Shown piece after piece: positions 5,856 through 7,694 of a DNA stretch of 7,694 nt. The DNA is from JBNKDD01 sp050288085 (GTDB taxonomy: Bacteria; Chloroflexota; Anaerolineae; Aggregatilineales; UBA3940). A program made the translations under genes and the position numbers. The first letter of the stretch is position 1, and each line of letters starts with the position of its first letter. The stretch lies in NCBI GenBank assembly GCA_050288085.1, contig JBNKDD010000280.1, positions 1-7,694 of the forward strand, written 5' to 3'. The notes below the pieces were generated by a model. It worked only from the letters and a program-made list of their open reading frames with translations, was not told where the DNA came from and did no database searches.

Positions 5856-7505
5856 ATGGGACTGCCTTTTGCCCGCGTTCGCCATCTAAATCGCTACCAG
5901 GAAATTGTGCGGGTGTTCTTCAAGTATGGCTTTGGGGACCTGCTCAATGTAACCGGGCTGCTTGACCGTTTTCCGCTTACCCGGAAGGAACGTGGTTCCG
6001 GTGTCGAATCGACGCCCCACCATGTCCGCCTGATGCTGGAAGAACTCGGCCCAACCTTCATCAAGCTGGGTCAGATGATGAGCGTCCGGCCCGACATCAT
6101 CCCGCCGTCTTACGTCAAAGAACTGGTACTCCTCCAGGATTCGGTCTCCGCCGTTCCCTGGGATCAGATCGAGCCCCTGATTGAGCGGGAACTGGGCGCA
6201 CCGCTTGACACCGTTTTCACCTGCGTTGAGCAGCAGCCGGTCGGCTCGGCTTCGCTGGCGCAGGTGCACCGGGGTACGCTGCTTGATGGGTCAGAGGTCG
6301 TGATCAAAATCCAGCGGCCCAACCTCGATCAGGTTATCGAGACTGACCTGGGCATCCTGTACGACCTGGCAAGTCTCCTACAGCAGCGCACCTTCCTGGG
6401 AAAGATCAATGATCTACCTGCCACCGCCGAGGAATTCGCTTCAACCCTGCACATGGAACTGGATTATCAGCGAGAAGCTTTAAATGCCGACCGGTTCAGG
6501 CGGAACTTTGTGGGCATTGATTATCTACATATCCCGGAGATCCACTGGGAGTACGTCACCCGCCGGATGCTGGTTATGGAATACCTGGGTGGGATCAAGA
6601 TCGACGCGCCAGATCACCTGATTGCGGCGGGCTACGATCCGACATCGGTCATGGAAAAAGCCGCCATGGTGATCTTCAAGGAAGTTCTAGAGGACGGCTT
6701 CTTTCATGGCGATCCGCATCCCGGCAATTACATGGTGCTGAAGGATGAAGTGCTGGGCATGCTTGATTTCGGCATCGTTGGCTGGCTCGACCATGCCGAC
6801 CGTTTATCGCTGGGGCTGCTCTATTCTTCGATTATCAATACCGATGTGGATGGCATGGCCGAGCATTTGATCCGGATTGGGTCCAGAAGTTATCCTGAAG
6901 ATTACGAGAGTTTTCGGCGCGAGGTGGCCCGCGTACTGCGTAAATATGAGGGCAAACCGCTCAGGGATTTGAGCTTGCAGGACGTGATGAACGATCTCCT
7001 GGGGTTGGCGTTTAAATACCAGCTTCAACTGCCGTCTAACCTGTGGATGCTGCTCAAGACCTTGATGATGTTGGAGGCGATGGGCACCCGCCTTGCCCCA
7101 GATTTCGATGTTTTTGAGGTGTCGCGGCCCTACGTTGACAAGCTCCAGCGGGAGATGATGCGGCCTAAAACCTGGGGGCCGATCTTATACAAGGATTTTT
7201 CTCAATGGGTTGGCTTTATCCGCCAGCTTCCCTTATCGGGGCGGCGGATCGTCGATAAGCTGGATCAGGGGGAATTGCAGATCACGATTGATATCAATCA
7301 AGCCGATCACCTGATGTCCCGCTTTGACCGGATTGCCGACCGGCTGGCGGTCAGTTTGCTGATGGCGGCCATGATTGTCGGGTTGGCGATGCTGATCCCA
7401 TCCTTTGCCGGGGCCTGGATGCAGGCCGTCCTTACAGCGGCATTTGTGCTAGTCAGTTTAATGGGCATCTGGCTGCTGATCTCAATGATCCGTTTGCGGC
7501 GGTGA
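5856..7505 (+). CDS. ABC1/UbiB (AarF)-family atypical kinase, membrane-anchored
   Basis: A 549-residue ABC1-family protein, close to the usual length for bacterial UbiB/AarF homologues. Motifs in order: KxGQ (KLGQ, residues 70-73); the A-rich-loop position PVGSASLAQVH (128-138); nucleotide-binding lysine Lys151 in VVIKIQRP; ELDYQREALN (201-210); catalytic-loop-like HGDPHPGN (284-291) with Asp286; and DFG (304-306). Two hydrophobic helices at about 497-516 and 523-545 anchor the C-terminus. Family members are ATPase or kinase-like and support ubiquinone synthesis (UbiB, COQ8) or lipid and quinone homeostasis; the substrate here is unknown. The A-rich loop is GSAS rather than AAAS. GGGGG (5845-5849) lies 6 nt before the ATG. 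It is 48 bp after the winged-helix gene and probably co-transcribed; a TACAAT at 5834-5839 could be a weak internal -10 but has no matching -35. No terminator follows, and the next gene converges 3 bp away. Confidence 0.93.
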   Translation: MGLPFARVRHLNRYQEIVRVFFKYGFGDLLNVTGLLDRFPLTRKERGSGVESTPHHVRLMLEELGPTFIKLGQMMSVRPDIIPPSYVKELVLLQDSVSAVPWDQIEPLIERELGAPLDTVFTCVEQQPVGSASLAQVHRGTLLDGSEVVIKIQRPNLDQVIETDLGILYDLASLLQQRTFLGKINDLPATAEEFASTLHMELDYQREALNADRFRRNFVGIDYLHIPEIHWEYVTRRMLVMEYLGGIKIDAPDHLIAAGYDPTSVMEKAAMVIFKEVLEDGFFHGDPHPGNYMVLKDEVLGMLDFGIVGWLDHADRLSLGLLYSSIINTDVDGMAEHLIRIGSRSYPEDYESFRREVARVLRKYEGKPLRDLSLQDVMNDLLGLAFKYQLQLPSNLWMLLKTLMMLEAMGTRLAPDFDVFEVSRPYVDKLQREMMRPKTWGPILYKDFSQWVGFIRQLPLSGRRIVDKLDQGELQITIDINQADHLMSRFDRIADRLAVSLLMAAMIVGLAMLIPSFAGAWMQAVLTAAFVLVSLMGIWLLISMIRLRR

Positions 7506-7508
7506 GGG

Positions 7509-7694
7509 TTATTCGCCTTCAATCTCATCTTTCCATGCTTCGAGGAATTCATCAGGCATGAATACCCAAACGCCTCCCCCTGGAGATGCACCAAACAAGA
7601 ACCCGTTTGGTTGGCCAACTACCCGTGCCCCAATGTGCCATGATTCATACTTGTGGTGAAAACCATGTAGGAATAGGATTTTATTATTCTCAAA
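7509..7694 (-). CDS. Unidentified protein, C-terminal 61 codons (partial)
   Basis: The minus-strand frame is open from the right window edge to a TAA at 7511-7509, giving the last 61 residues of a protein that starts outside the window. The visible sequence begins FENNKILFLHGFHHKYESWH, continues with IGARVVGQPNGFLFGASPGG and ends with FMPDEFLEAWKDEIEGE. It is rich in Gly and aromatic residues in the middle, with an acidic, probably helical tail. It reads as genuine coding sequence: no internal stop, balanced composition and a protein-like ending. I recognise no family. It is convergent with the ABC1 gene, with 3 bp between the stop codons. Confidence 0.7.
   Translation of the reverse strand, partial: FENNKILFLHGFHHKYESWHIGARVVGQPNGFLFGASPGGGVWVFMPDEFLEAWKDEIEGE

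Noticed and set aside
5886..6269. Minus-strand open frame of 127 residues opposite the ABC1 gene
   Set aside because: It is fully contained in a gene with conserved kinase-like motifs; its openness follows from the codon pattern of that gene.
7307..7618. Minus-strand open frame across the ABC1 3' end
   Set aside because: Most of it is antisense to the ABC1 membrane helices, and its frame conflicts with the more protein-like frame that ends at 7509.
1..7694. CRISPR array, transposase, integrase, toxin-antitoxin or phage genes
   Set aside because: There are no regularly spaced repeats and no recognisable mobile-element or defence genes. The MazG-like protein is not a toxin-antitoxin marker on its own.

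Overview
The window reads as ordinary bacterial chromosome, densely packed with short intergenic gaps and no mobile element, CRISPR array, rRNA or tRNA. The best guess at source is a member of the Chloroflexota (Anaerolineae-like). This is inferred only from the gene mix: a WD40-type lipoprotein, a cupin-type phosphoglucose isomerase, a soluble HAMP-GAF histidine kinase, a BmrR-like MerR regulator and an AarF/UbiB-type ABC1 protein, plus short GC-rich intergenic hairpins. No phylogenetic marker is present, so the assignment is tentative.

Layout. Bases 1-1002 carry the 3' part of a seven-bladed beta-propeller lipoprotein cut by the left window edge. A 245-bp gap with a terminator-like hairpin follows. 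Next is a cupin-type glucose-6-phosphate isomerase (1248-1832, +) closed by a strong intrinsic terminator. The 1833-2095 gap holds two GC-rich inverted repeats. Two minus-strand genes follow: a MerR/GyrI-like drug-sensor-type regulator (2096-2911) and a MazG-like nucleotide pyrophosphohydrolase (3001-3330). Between them lies a textbook MerR-type promoter with a 19-nt spacer and an embedded dyad, pointing at the regulator's own gene. Diverging from mazG-like is an AHSA1/SRPBCC gene (3495-3941, +) with a near-consensus sigma70 promoter.

The right half is a plus-strand cluster: a soluble histidine kinase (4120-5559), a 76-residue probable winged-helix protein starting 17 bp after it (5577-5807), and an ABC1/UbiB-family kinase-like membrane protein 48 bp further on (5856-7505). 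These are probably co-transcribed. The right edge carries the C-terminal 61 codons of an unidentified minus-strand gene, converging on the ABC1 gene with only 3 bp between the stop codons.

How it fits together. The left genes look like independent units (sugar isomerization, drug-responsive regulation, nucleotide house-cleaning, a small ligand-binding fold). The kinase/winged-helix/ABC1 cluster is the only arrangement that suggests a joint function: a sensor kinase without a response regulator, beside a small DNA-binding candidate and an atypical kinase linked elsewhere to isoprenoid-quinone and lipid homeostasis. I see no clear undescribed defence or mobile system. The best second-look items are the autoregulatory MerR promoter, the dispersed hairpin repeat with a half copy about 2 kb away, the strand-biased hairpin after the MerR gene, and the kinase/winged-helix/ABC1 cluster.
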